Shown here one piece after another: positions 1 through 7,998 of a stretch of 64,000 nt of DNA; the stretch's first letter is position 1, and every line of letters starts with the position of its first letter. The notes under the pieces were generated by a model. That model was not told the origin of the DNA. It saw only the letters and a list, made by a program, of their open reading frames with translations, and ran no database searches. The position numbers were made by a program, and so were the translations under genes. This DNA comes from Comamonadaceae bacterium (lineage in GTDB: Bacteria > Pseudomonadota > Gammaproteobacteria > Burkholderiales > Burkholderiaceae_C): NCBI GenBank assembly GCA_947447355.1, contig CANFJF010000011.1, forward strand, positions 1 through 64,000, given 5' to 3'.

Positions 1-1256
1 CCTATCGTGCTTGTCACGTTGAACTGTCCGCCGTGTCGTTGCGCCACGTGTTTGACAATGGCCAGTCCCAAGCCAGTGCCGCCGGTTTCACGCGAACGGC
101 TGCGGTCGACGCGGTAAAAACGCTCTGTCAAACGGGGCAAATGCTCGGAGGCAATGCCGGGGCCGCTGTCTTCGACGAAGAACTCAGCCCAGCCATCGCC
201 ACGCAAGTGCCAACCGGTTCGGATGCTGCCACCTGCGGGTGTGTAGCGCACAGCATTGCTCAACAGGTTGGACATGGCGCTGTGCAATTCTGATTTGTTG
301 CCAGAGACCGAAAATGCGATCTCAGCGATCTGCGTGATTTCATGAGGCGGCTGCGCTAAGACACTGGACAAAGCACGAGTTTCTTGGAGTGCAGGGGCCA
401 ACAGGTCTTCGGTATGAATCCAGTCGCCTTGTCCCGGCACGGGGCTGCCTTCAAGGCGGGACAGCGTGAGCAGATCGCTCACCAGCATTTGCATGCGTTG
501 CGCCTGCTGGCTCATCATCCCCAAGTACAGGTTCCGATCTGTCTCGTTGACTGGAATGTTCTGCAGTGTTTCCACAAAACCGCTGAGCACCGTGAGGGGG
601 GTGCGGATTTCATGGGACACATTGGCCACAAAATCTCGCCGCATGGTGTCAGCGAGCTCGACCGCCGTCACATCGCGCGTCAGCATGAGCTTGCGCTTCT
701 GGCCGTAAGGGTGAATTTGAACCGATATTTTGGAGGGCACAGAGGGCCGGGCACCGATGCCACCGATCTGTATTTCAGTGCTGAAATCAGAGCCCAAGAA
801 GTAAGTTTTAAATACCGGTGATCGCACCAAATTCTGGATGTATTGGCCGACGTCTTTTTGGGGATCAAAACCGAGTTGGTGCGCGGCTGTCAGGTTGACC
901 CACTCGATGCGACCTTCGGCATCGAGCAGAATCACGCCATTGGGGGAGGCCTGAATCGCAGCGAGAAAATTATCCAAGCGGGCATTACTGTCTTGCGTAT
1001 GACCTTCCAGCTTTTTAATGATTTTGCGGCTGCGCTCAAACAGCTCGGCCCACATGCCGGAGAATTTAGGAGTCTGAGATGTGTCTGCCGTGTTGAGCCA
1101 TTTCAGCATTCGCCGCACGCGTTGCCAGTCAAGCAGGCTCCATAGCACTGCGCCGACCAAAGCACCGGTGAAAGTCCAGCCAGCCGATGCGTGCCTCAGC
1201 CCCCACGCCGACGCCAACGCAACAAACAGCAGAAGTTCAAACAAGCGTTGCGTCAT
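1..1256 (-). CDS. phoR: Phosphate regulon sensor histidine kinase PhoR (3' end cut by window edge)
   Basis: Membrane histidine kinase that senses phosphate limitation through the Pst transporter and phosphorylates PhoB. About 418 residues are visible; the C-terminus runs off position 1, probably by only a few residues because the final G-box motif (TGGTGLGLAIVKH) is already present. In order: hydrophobic N-terminal segments in roughly the first 40 residues, a PAS-type sensory region (about 85-190), the HisKA phospho-acceptor motif SHEIRTPL with His at about residue 215, then the N-box (SNLLSNAVRY) and the HATPase motif DSGPGIA. The ATG overlaps the phoB stop in an ATGA tetranucleotide, so the two are translationally coupled. 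The gene has no stop inside the window. Last gene of the pst-pho operon. Identity is firm from family motifs plus position after phoB. Confidence 0.95.
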   Translation of the reverse strand, partial: MTQRLFELLLFVALASAWGLRHASAGWTFTGALVGAVLWSLLDWQRVRRMLKWLNTADTSQTPKFSGMWAELFERSRKIIKKLEGHTQDSNARLDNFLAAIQASPNGVILLDAEGRIEWVNLTAAHQLGFDPQKDVGQYIQNLVRSPVFKTYFLGSDFSTEIQIGGIGARPSVPSKISVQIHPYGQKRKLMLTRDVTAVELADTMRRDFVANVSHEIRTPLTVLSGFVETLQNIPVNETDRNLYLGMMSQQAQRMQMLVSDLLTLSRLEGSPVPGQGDWIHTEDLLAPALQETRALSSVLAQPPHEITQIAEIAFSVSGNKSELHSAMSNLLSNAVRYTPAGGSIRTGWHLRGDGWAEFFVEDSGPGIASEHLPRLTERFYRVDRSRSRETGGTGLGLAIVKHVAQRHGGQFNVTSTI

Positions 1257-1984
1257 GCTGCGGAAATGGACTGACCCTGTTCTGAGTTTCCGGCGCTGTT
1301 CTGAGCGGTCAAGCGGTAACCTGCGCCGCGAACTGTTTCAATCATGCAGGCGGCTTCGCCCAAAGACTCACGCAAGCGCTTGACGTGCACATCGACCGTG
1401 CGTTCTTCAATGAACACGTGGTCACCCCAGACCTTGTCGAGCAAGGTGCTGCGGGTGTGGACTCGCTCAGCGTGTTTCATCAGGTAGTGCAGCAGCTTGA
1501 ACTCGGTCGGGCCAATCTTGAGTTCTTTGCCACGAAAGGTCACCCGATAAGTGCCCGCGTCCAACGTCAGTTCGCCGAGTTGCACGGAGTCTTTGACAAT
1601 TTCCGGGGTGCGACGGCGCAGCAGGGCGCGAATGCGCGCCAGTAATTCTTGCGTCGAAAACGGCTTGGTGATGTAGTCGTCAGCACCCGCGTCCAGCCCC
1701 TGCACTTTGTCGGATTCGTCACTGCGGGCCGTGAGCATGATGATGGGCACAGTCTTTGTACGGTCACTTTTGCGCCATTGCCGCGCCAGCGTGGCGCCGC
1801 TCTCGCCGGGCAGCATCCAGTCCAGCAAGATCAAGTCCGGCAGCACAGCATCGACTTCTCGTTGAGCGGCCGCACCGTCAAACACCACGATGGGGGAGAA
1901 GCCGTTGTGGCGCAGATTGACGGCAATCAATTCAGCAATTGACGGCTCGTCTTCGACCACCAAAACGCGAGGTAGTTTTCTCAT
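1253..1984 (-). CDS. phoB: Phosphate regulon response regulator PhoB
   Basis: OmpR/PhoB-family transcription factor that binds Pho boxes when phosphorylated by PhoR. The receiver domain (about 1-120) has the acidic pair E11-D12, phospho-acceptor D55 in LILLDWMLPG, T85 and K107, all in the expected places. The C-terminal winged helix (about 135-230) carries the usual TEFKLLHYLM and RTVDVHVKRLRE segments. Length 243 residues is slightly more than usual because of a short polar tail. The start ATG overlaps the phoU stop (ATGA) and its own stop overlaps the phoR start, giving a tightly coupled phoU-phoB-phoR set. A target for this protein is visible upstream of pstS in the same operon. Confidence 0.97.
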   Translation of the reverse strand: MRKLPRVLVVEDEPSIAELIAVNLRHNGFSPIVVFDGAAAQREVDAVLPDLILLDWMLPGESGATLARQWRKSDRTKTVPIIMLTARSDESDKVQGLDAGADDYITKPFSTQELLARIRALLRRRTPEIVKDSVQLGELTLDAGTYRVTFRGKELKIGPTEFKLLHYLMKHAERVHTRSTLLDKVWGDHVFIEERTVDVHVKRLRESLGEAACMIETVRGAGYRLTAQNSAGNSEQGQSISAA

Positions 1985-2682
1985 TTGACGACCGATTCAA
2001 CCTTGCTCACGGGCGTGTGACGGACGTCCTCACCTTTGACGATAAAGATGATTTGTTCGGCGATATTTTTAGCGTGGTCACCGACGCGTTCAATCGACTT
2101 GGCTAAAAACAACAGGTCCAAGCTCGGCGAAATGGTGCGCGGATCTTCCATCATGTAGGTGATGAGTTTGCGCAAAAATCCGTTGTACTCATCATCGATC
2201 TGGTCATCTTCTTTGATGATGGTCACAGCCATCGTGGTGTCAAGCCGTGCGAACGAATCGAGGGTTTTGCGCAGCATGGCTGCTGCCAGATCGGCGGCCA
2301 CGCGCAACTCTGACGTCGGCAGGTTGCGGGGTGAACCGCTTTTGATGATGGACTTGACCATGCGTGCCATGCGCTCGATCTCGTCGCCGGCACGCTCCAG
2401 GTTTTGCGTGGTCCGTGAAATGGCCATCAAAAAGCGCAGATCTCGTGCCGTGGGTTGGCGCCGACCGATGGTGGAAATGATGTCGTGATCAATCCGCAAT
2501 TCCATCTGGTTGATCTTGGCCTCGTTTTCAATCACCTGTTCTGCCGTCGCCAGGTTCATGTGAACCAGCGCATAAATCGCTTGGTGCAACTGAGATTCAA
2601 CCAAGCCGCCCATCTCGAGCACATTGGTGGAGATGGTGTTCAGCTCGGTGTCGAACTGACTGGAGATGTGTTTTTCACTCAT
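1981..2682 (-). CDS. phoU: Phosphate signalling protein PhoU
   Basis: Cytoplasmic, metal-binding helical protein that links the Pst transporter to PhoR and represses the Pho response when phosphate is plentiful. The 233-residue product shows the two repeated three-helix PhoU domains; the repeated E/D-rich signatures (for example RAGDEIERMARM in the first half and ERVGDHAKNIAEQI in the second) are clear. It lies 2 nt from the pstB stop and overlaps phoB by 4 nt, the common pstSCAB-phoU arrangement. No anomalies seen. Confidence 0.97.
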   Translation of the reverse strand: MSEKHISSQFDTELNTISTNVLEMGGLVESQLHQAIYALVHMNLATAEQVIENEAKINQMELRIDHDIISTIGRRQPTARDLRFLMAISRTTQNLERAGDEIERMARMVKSIIKSGSPRNLPTSELRVAADLAAAMLRKTLDSFARLDTTMAVTIIKEDDQIDDEYNGFLRKLITYMMEDPRTISPSLDLLFLAKSIERVGDHAKNIAEQIIFIVKGEDVRHTPVSKVESVVK

Positions 2683-2684
2683 GA

Positions 2685-3461
2685 TTAACCAAACCTTCCT
2701 GTGATGTAGTCTTCGGTCTCGGTGCGCTTGGGCTTGAAGAAAATCTGCTCAGTCGAGCCGAATTCCATCAGTTCACCCAAGTACATGTAGGCGGTGAAGT
2801 CACTGCAACGTGCCGCTTGCTGCATGTTGTGCGTGACGATGGCGATGGTGTAGTCCTGTTTGAGTTCATGCACCAGTTCTTCGACCTTGCCGGTCGAAAT
2901 CGGGTCGAGCGCCGAGGTCGGTTCGTCAAGCAGCAAGACAGAAGGTTTGACCGCCACACTGCGGGCAATGCACAGACGCTGTTGTTGGCCGCCGGACAGC
3001 GACAAACCGTTCTGACCGAGCTTGTCTTTGACTTCATTCCACAGCGCGGATTTGGTCAGCGCCCACTCAACGCGTTCGTCCATGTCACTTTTGTTCAGGT
3101 TGTCATACAGACGCACGCCAAAGGCGATGTTGTCGTAAATCGTCATCGGGAACGGCGTTGGTTTTTGGAAGACCATACCGATGCGGGCGCGCAGCAAGTT
3201 CAGGTCTTGACTTTTGTCCAGGATGTTTTTGCCATAAAAGTTGATCTCGCCTTCCGCGCGCTGGCCGGGGTAGAGGCTGTACATGCGGTTCAGCGTGCGC
3301 AGCAAGGTCGACTTGCCGCAGCCCGACGGGCCGATGAAGGCGGTTACCTTGCGCTCGGCAATGTTCATCGTCACATCTTTGAGGCCACGAAAGTTGCCGT
3401 AATAAAAATTGAGGTTGCGCACCTCGAGGGCGTTTTTCAGTTCGGTGGTGGTTTCAGCCAT
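2685..3461 (-). CDS. pstB: Phosphate ABC transporter ATP-binding protein PstB
   Basis: ATPase of the high-affinity phosphate importer, working on the inner face of the membrane with PstA/PstC. Walker A is GPSGCGKST, the Q-loop region reads [10 protein letters not shown] (diagnostic for PstB), the signature is LSGGQQQR, and Walker B is [13 protein letters not shown] with a following switch His in VTHNMQQA. I chose the ATG at 3461 (258 residues, [10 protein letters not shown]); an in-frame TTG four codons upstream (3473) is possible but less likely. It follows pstA after roughly 60 nt and precedes phoU by 2 nt. Confidence 0.96.
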   Translation of the reverse strand: MAETTTELKNALEVRNLNFYYGNFRGLKDVTMNIAERKVTAFIGPSGCGKSTLLRTLNRMYSLYPGQRAEGEINFYGKNILDKSQDLNLLRARIGMVFQKPTPFPMTIYDNIAFGVRLYDNLNKSDMDERVEWALTKSALWNEVKDKLGQNGLSLSGGQQQRLCIARSVAVKPSVLLLDEPTSALDPISTGKVEELVHELKQDYTIAIVTHNMQQAARCSDFTAYMYLGELMEFGSTEQIFFKPKRTETEDYITGRFG

Positions 3462-3524
3462 TGACAGGTCCAAGGTTCAAAATGGGTTGAAGAAGCGGGT
3501 ATGCGTAATTTTTGAAGGCGGCGC

Positions 3525-4385
3525 TCAGGCGCTGACTTTTTCCCGGAAGAAGACGCGCGCCAAAATGTTAAAGGCCAGGACAGCCATGGTGACGAGCAGT
3601 GCGCCACCCCACGCCAGTCGAATCCAGTTGTCGTAAGGACTCATGGCGAATTGGTAGATCACGACCGGCAGGTTGGCCATCGGTGCCCCCATGTTGGTGC
3701 TGTAAAACTGGTTGTTCAGCGCCGTGAACAGCAGGGGTGCTGTCTCACCGCTGATGCGGGCAACGGCCAGCAGCAAGCCGGTGATCACGCCGCTTTTAGC
3801 GGCGCGCAGTGTCACCAGCGTCGAGACCTTCCAACGCGGTGCACCCAGTGCAAAAGCCGCTTCACGCAGACTGCCTGGCACCAGTCGCAACATGTTTTCA
3901 GTGGTCCGCATGACGACCGGCACAGCGATCAGGGACAAGGCCAAGCTGCCGGCATAACCCGAGAAGTTGCCCACGGTGGCGACTGCGATGGAGTACACAA
4001 ACAAACCCAGCACGATGGAGGGGGCGGACAACATGATGTCAGTCACGAAGCGGGTGACCTCTGCGGTTTTGCTTTGGTCACCATATTCGGTCAGGTAGAT
4101 GCCGGCCAAAATGCCCACCGGTGTTGAGACCAAGACCGACAGGCCGACCATCATCAAGCTGCCGATGATGGCGTTTCTCAAGCCGCCACCCTCTGAGCCG
4201 GGTGCCGGCGTGTCTTGAGTGAACATGTTCCAGTCAATGGCGGCTAGGCCGTTGGAAAACAGCACGAACAAAATCCACAGCAGCACCGCCAGACCGATCG
4301 CCATGGCGCTCATGGACAGCACCAAGCCTTGCGCATTCGCCCAGCGACGGCGGCGGTAAAGTTGGTGATTGAAATTAGTCATCAT
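3525..4385 (-). CDS. pstA: Phosphate ABC transporter permease PstA
   Basis: Inner-membrane permease subunit of the PstSCAB phosphate importer. 286 residues with about six hydrophobic segments and the cytoplasmic coupling loop (EAAFALGAPRWKVSTLVTLRA, of the EAA type that docks on PstB) in the C-terminal half. The start is one of two adjacent ATG codons (4385 or 4382) preceded by an AAAGGA ribosome site that lies across the pstC stop codon, so translation is coupled to pstC. N-terminal basic stretch (YRRRRWANAQG) is typical. Confidence 0.96.
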   Translation of the reverse strand: MMTNFNHQLYRRRRWANAQGLVLSMSAMAIGLAVLLWILFVLFSNGLAAIDWNMFTQDTPAPGSEGGGLRNAIIGSLMMVGLSVLVSTPVGILAGIYLTEYGDQSKTAEVTRFVTDIMLSAPSIVLGLFVYSIAVATVGNFSGYAGSLALSLIAVPVVMRTTENMLRLVPGSLREAAFALGAPRWKVSTLVTLRAAKSGVITGLLLAVARISGETAPLLFTALNNQFYSTNMGAPMANLPVVIYQFAMSPYDNWIRLAWGGALLVTMAVLAFNILARVFFREKVSA

Positions 4386-4386
4386 C

Positions 4387-5397
4387 TCAAGATCCTTTGG
4401 CTTTATCGGCCCGCAAGACCAAAATTTTGGCCATGGCTAGCACGACGAAGGTGATCACAAAGAGCACAAACGCGAGCGCGAACAGGGCCGCGATGTGAAA
4501 TTCGTCGGCCTCCCCAAACTCGTTGGCCAAGGTCGACGCGATGGACGTACCCGGTGAAAACAAAGACGTTGGCATGCGGTTGGCGTTGCCAATGACAAAG
4601 GTCACCGCCATGGTCTCGCCCAAGGCGCGCCCCAAGCCGAGCATGATCCCGCCGATGACGCCCTTTTGGGTGTACGGCAGAACCACTTTGCGCACCACTT
4701 CCCAGGTGGTGCAACCCAGACCGTACGCTGATTCACGCAAGATGGGTGGTGTGACTTCAAAGACATCGCGCATCACGGCGGCGATGAACGGCAGCACCAT
4801 GAAGGCCAGCACAATGCCGGCGGCCAAAATGCCCATCCCGTTGGTGGCACCACCAAACAAAAAGCCTACCAGCGGCATCCCGCCCAGCACTTTTTGCAGT
4901 GGCATTTGCAGGTAGTCGGCGAACAAGGGCGCAAAGACGAACAAGCCAAACATGCCGTAGATGATGGAAGGCACAGCCGCCAGTAACTCGATGGCAGTCC
5001 CCAGCGGGCGACGCAGCCAGACCGGGCAGGTTTCGGTCAAAAAGACCGCAATACCAAACGCGAGCGGCACCGCGATCAACATCGCAATACCGGCGCTGGC
5101 CAAGGTGCCGACGATGGCAATCGCAGCACCAAATTCTTCGTTGACGATGTCCCACTCAACATACCAAAGGAAATGCAGGCCAAACTTGTGCAGGGCAGGC
5201 CAGGCATTGATAAACAAGGACGCAATGATGCCGGTCAGCGCGATCAACACCAGCAGCGAAAAGCTTTGTGTGATGCGGTGAAAAAAGAAGTCTTGAATGC
5301 GCTGGCGCTTGGCCACGGCGATCATGTCTTGACTGCCTGTTTCGCTGCTTGAATCACTGGGGTTAGATGGCAAAGTCATGATGGCTTCCACGCTCAT
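4387..5397 (-). CDS. pstC: Phosphate ABC transporter permease PstC
   Basis: Second inner-membrane permease of the phosphate importer. 336 residues with a polar N-terminal tail of about 35 residues, then six or so hydrophobic segments; the coupling loop ESAYGLGCTTWEVVRKVVLP is visible around residue 230, followed by the conserved GRALGETMAVTFVIGN motif. The ATG at 5397 has an upstream AAGG ribosome site. It is separated from pstS by 87 nt that contain a stem-loop (5430-5466), and it overlaps the pstA ribosome site at its end. Confidence 0.96.
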   Translation of the reverse strand: MSVEAIMTLPSNPSDSSSETGSQDMIAVAKRQRIQDFFFHRITQSFSLLVLIALTGIIASLFINAWPALHKFGLHFLWYVEWDIVNEEFGAAIAIVGTLASAGIAMLIAVPLAFGIAVFLTETCPVWLRRPLGTAIELLAAVPSIIYGMFGLFVFAPLFADYLQMPLQKVLGGMPLVGFLFGGATNGMGILAAGIVLAFMVLPFIAAVMRDVFEVTPPILRESAYGLGCTTWEVVRKVVLPYTQKGVIGGIMLGLGRALGETMAVTFVIGNANRMPTSLFSPGTSIASTLANEFGEADEFHIAALFALAFVLFVITFVVLAMAKILVLRADKAKGS

Positions 5398-5429
5398 TTG
5401 AATACCTTGGAGTTGTCTGCTACTGAATA

Positions 5430-5466
5430 AAACCCGCCGATCTGCTGGTGGCAGTTCGGCGGGTTT
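5430..5466 (-). terminator. Intercistronic stem-loop between pstS and pstC
   Basis: An 11-bp perfect inverted repeat (AAACCCGCCGA / TCGGCGGGTTT) with a 15-nt loop, followed on the minus strand by a short T-rich run (TTTTATT). It has the shape of an intrinsic terminator placed after pstS. In a pst operon such an element would be expected to let only part of transcription continue into pstCAB-phoU-phoBR and to protect the pstS message, giving an excess of the periplasmic receptor. The function is inferred from position and shape. Confidence 0.75.
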
Positions 5467-5484
5467 ATCGGTTGACCCAGAAAA

Positions 5485-6516
5485 TTACTTCTGAATTTGT
5501 GACCAGACCTTGCTGCGAATCTGATTCGTCAGGCTGTCAGGCAGCGAGACGTAGTCGAGATCGTCAGCCATTTTCTTGCCGTTTTTGAAAGCCCAGTCAA
5601 AGAACTTCAAGGCTTCTGCGGAGGCTGCTTTGTCGGCTGGGTTTTTGTACATCAAGATGAACGAAGCCGTGCTGATCGGCCAGCTGGCAGCACCCTTGGC
5701 GTTGACCATCGACACGCCCATGCCTGGAACGCTGAACCAGTCAGCACCGGCTGCGGCGGAGGCAAAGGTTTTGTCGTCCGGGCTGACGTACTTGCCGTCG
5801 GCGTTTTGCAGTTGCATGAAGTTCATGCCGTTTTTCTTGACGTAAGCATATTCCACGTAGCCGATGGCACCTTTGATGCGGTTGACGTTGGCGGCGACGC
5901 CTTCGTTGCCTTTGCCGCCGACGGAAGAAGCCGCTGGCCACTTGACCGCCGCGTTTTTGCCAACCTTGTCAGCCCATTCTTTGCTGATGGACGACAGGTA
6001 GTCGGTGAAGTTGAAAGTCGTGCCCGAACCGTCAGCGCGGTGCACCACGGTGATGTTGTCGTTCGGCAGCTTTTTACCAGGGTTCAACGCGACCAGCTTG
6101 GCATCGTTCCATTTGACGATGGTGCCGAGGTAAATTTCAGCCAGTACGGGGCCGGTGATGCGCAACTCACCTGGTTTGAAACCGTCCAGATTCAACACGG
6201 GCACAGTGCCACCAATGATGGCTGGGAACTGAACCATGCCGTCTTTGTCCAGATCTTCACCGCTGACAGGGGCGTCAGAAGCCCCAAAAGTCACTGTTTT
6301 CGCGCGGATTTGTTTCAGACCACCGGAGGAGCCGATGGATTGGTAGTTCATGCCGATGCCGGACACAGCCTTGTAACCTTCGGCCCATTTGGCATAAATC
6401 GGGAACGGGAATGTGGCGCCAGCGCCGGTCAGGTCTGCGGCCATGGCGGAGCTCATGGCGAGGCTGGCAAAAGCAGCCGCAACGACTGTTTTGAGGAGTG
6501 TGCGTTTGGTATTCAT
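5485..6516 (-). CDS. pstS: Periplasmic phosphate-binding protein PstS
   Basis: High-affinity phosphate receptor of the Pst importer. 343 residues with a classical Sec signal peptide (cleavage expected after SSAMA at about residue 26). The mature protein starts with the PstS signature ADLTGAGATFPFPIYAKW, then the phosphate-site segments IGSSGGLKQI, FGASDAPVSG and HRADGSGTTFNFTDYL. First gene of the operon. A Pho box lies about 50-70 nt upstream of the ATG, so expression should rise on phosphate starvation through PhoB. Confidence 0.98.
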   Translation of the reverse strand: MNTKRTLLKTVVAAAFASLAMSSAMAADLTGAGATFPFPIYAKWAEGYKAVSGIGMNYQSIGSSGGLKQIRAKTVTFGASDAPVSGEDLDKDGMVQFPAIIGGTVPVLNLDGFKPGELRITGPVLAEIYLGTIVKWNDAKLVALNPGKKLPNDNITVVHRADGSGTTFNFTDYLSSISKEWADKVGKNAAVKWPAASSVGGKGNEGVAANVNRIKGAIGYVEYAYVKKNGMNFMQLQNADGKYVSPDDKTFASAAAGADWFSVPGMGVSMVNAKGAASWPISTASFILMYKNPADKAASAEALKFFDWAFKNGKKMADDLDYVSLPDSLTNQIRSKVWSQIQK

Positions 6517-6567
6517 ATAAGTCCCTTGGGTTGGTGCGTGAAGAACAAACTGAACTTTATGGCGCTT

Positions 6568-6587
6568 GTGTGACAGCAGTGTGACAG
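6568..6587 (-). promoter_or_regulatory. Pho box (PhoB binding site) upstream of pstS
   Basis: On the minus strand two direct repeats CTGTCACA lie 11 nt apart (6569-6576 and 6580-6587 on the plus strand as TGTGACAG). This is the spacing and sequence of a Pho box (tandem CTGTCA-type repeats). About 10 nt further downstream is an A/T-rich CATAAAGT that could serve as the -10 of a PhoB-activated promoter. A third, inverted copy of the core (6596-6603) makes part of the site palindromic. Confidence 0.85.
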
Positions 6588-6629
6588 CGCGATGTTGTCA
6601 CACTCTCCTGCGGAAGGTGTGACTTCTTG

Positions 6630-7988
6630 TCAAAAAGTGCTTGATGGCTTGGAAAGGGCTTGCTGTGAGGCGCGCCACAGCAGCGCCAGAAAGCAGCACG
6701 CTACCGCAGCCAGTGCCAGCGTGGCGGCGGTCCAAAAACTGGCTGGCAGCTGCGATGCGGGCATGCCGGCGGTCCCGACATAGGCCAGAAAGTAGCCGCC
6801 CGTCAGGCCAAAGCCCCACAACAACACGCTGTAAATCAACAGCGGCATCAAGGTGATGCGGTAACAGCGGAGCAAAAAGGCGCAGACCGCTTGCAGTGAG
6901 TCGGCCAAATGGTAGAGCGCCACCCAAACTAACAGCGTCGATGCGGTGAGTACGACTTCCGGATTGAGCGAATACCAGGCGGGGATCTGCTTGCTCAGGA
7001 TCCACAGCAGCAAAGCCAGCGCCGAGGCGCTCAGCGCGGACAGGCTCAGTGCCAAGCCGACCACACGCCGCGCTTGAGCCGGCTGGCCAGCGCCGATCCA
7101 GAACGACACGCGAGCGCTGCAGGCAATCGCCAGCGACAGCGGCACCATGTAGAGCACGGCAGCCATGCTGGCAGCAATTTGGTGGCTGGCCGCCGCCACC
7201 GTGCCCAATCGAGCGATGAACAGCGCCATCAGCGTGAAGGAGGTCACTTCCACCATGTAGGACAGACCGGCCGGCAAACCGAGGCGTGCAAACGCCCTGA
7301 TCTGCCGCCAGTTGGGTTTCTCCATGCGGGCCCAGATGCGGTAGGGCAGGTAGAGCGCGTTGGTGCGAAGCAACAGCAGTGCGAGCAACAGCAATAGGTA
7401 ATTGACGACCAGCGTGGCCCAAGCGCAGCCGACCGCGCCCATGGGCTCCAACCCAGCACCGCCGGCAACGAACCAGATCGACAGCGGAATCTTGACGCTC
7501 AGGGCGCCGATTTGCAGCCAGGTGACCAGCACCGGTTTGCCCAGCGCTTGGTTGAGTGTGCTGAAGAGCCGGAACAACAGCGACGGCACAAAAGCCATGG
7601 CTAGCACCGCCAAGTAAGCCTGAACCTCGCCTTGCATGGACGCCGGAATCTTGGCCCAGTGCAGCAGCGCCCCTGGAAACAACAGCGCGCCAATGCCGGC
7701 GATGCTGATGAGGCCGCACAAATACAGGCTCTGCCTGATCGACTGGCCGACCGCGTGGTTGTTGCGTGCGCCGCGCATTTCCGCCCAGATCGGCAGCAAG
7801 GCCTGAATGATGCCGATCAGGCCGACGTAAACGCTGATGTAGATGGCTGAGCCGACCGACAAGGCGGCCAGCGCGGTGTCGCTGTAGCGGCCGGCGATGA
7901 CGGTGTCGGCGACACCAAAAGCCATGACGGCGAGCTGCCCCACCAGCACGGTGCTGGCGTGCTTGCCGATGATCTTGAGTTCTTTCAC
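6630..7988 (-). CDS. MATE-family multidrug/toxin efflux transporter
   Basis: Inner-membrane sodium- or proton-coupled drug antiporter of the MATE (NorM/DinF) superfamily. About 12 hydrophobic segments are visible. The N-terminal half contains IGKHASTVLVGQLAVMAFGVADTVIAGRYS, read here as two adjoining parts, matching the first MATE helices; the second half contains QIAASMAAVLYMVPLSLAIACSARV, also split across TM7-8 in the family. I chose the GTG at 7988 (10 nt after the stop of the upstream gene); a further in-frame GTG at 8057 would overlap that gene by 59 nt. The substrate is not predictable. It is convergent with nothing and ends about 30 nt before the pst promoter region. Confidence 0.88.
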   Translation of the reverse strand: MKELKIIGKHASTVLVGQLAVMAFGVADTVIAGRYSDTALAALSVGSAIYISVYVGLIGIIQALLPIWAEMRGARNNHAVGQSIRQSLYLCGLISIAGIGALLFPGALLHWAKIPASMQGEVQAYLAVLAMAFVPSLLFRLFSTLNQALGKPVLVTWLQIGALSVKIPLSIWFVAGGAGLEPMGAVGCAWATLVVNYLLLLLALLLLRTNALYLPYRIWARMEKPNWRQIRAFARLGLPAGLSYMVEVTSFTLMALFIARLGTVAAASHQIAASMAAVLYMVPLSLAIACSARVSFWIGAGQPAQARRVVGLALSLSALSASALALLLWILSKQIPAWYSLNPEVVLTASTLLVWVALYHLADSLQAVCAFLLRCYRITLMPLLIYSVLLWGFGLTGGYFLAYVGTAGMPASQLPASFWTAATLALAAVACCFLALLWRASQQALSKPSSTF

Positions 7989-7998
7989 AGGCCGAACA

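Noticed and set aside
2817-3464. 215-codon plus-strand frame opposite pstB
   Set aside because: Shadow of pstB, which carries all ABC ATPase motifs on the minus strand.
5806-6573. 255-codon plus-strand frame opposite pstS
   Set aside because: Shadow of pstS; the frame also covers the Pho box and has no domain.
6597-6623. Inverted repeat GTCACAC...GTGTGAC as a terminator of the MATE gene
   Set aside because: Only 7-bp arms and no T run on the relevant strand. It is better explained as part of the Pho-box half-sites, though a weak contribution is possible.
6598-7719. 373-codon frame on the minus strand overlapping the MATE gene
   Set aside because: It is a second reading frame of the MATE gene. 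The translation is rich in Arg, Gly and His with no membrane pattern, whereas the main frame shows the expected transporter helices.
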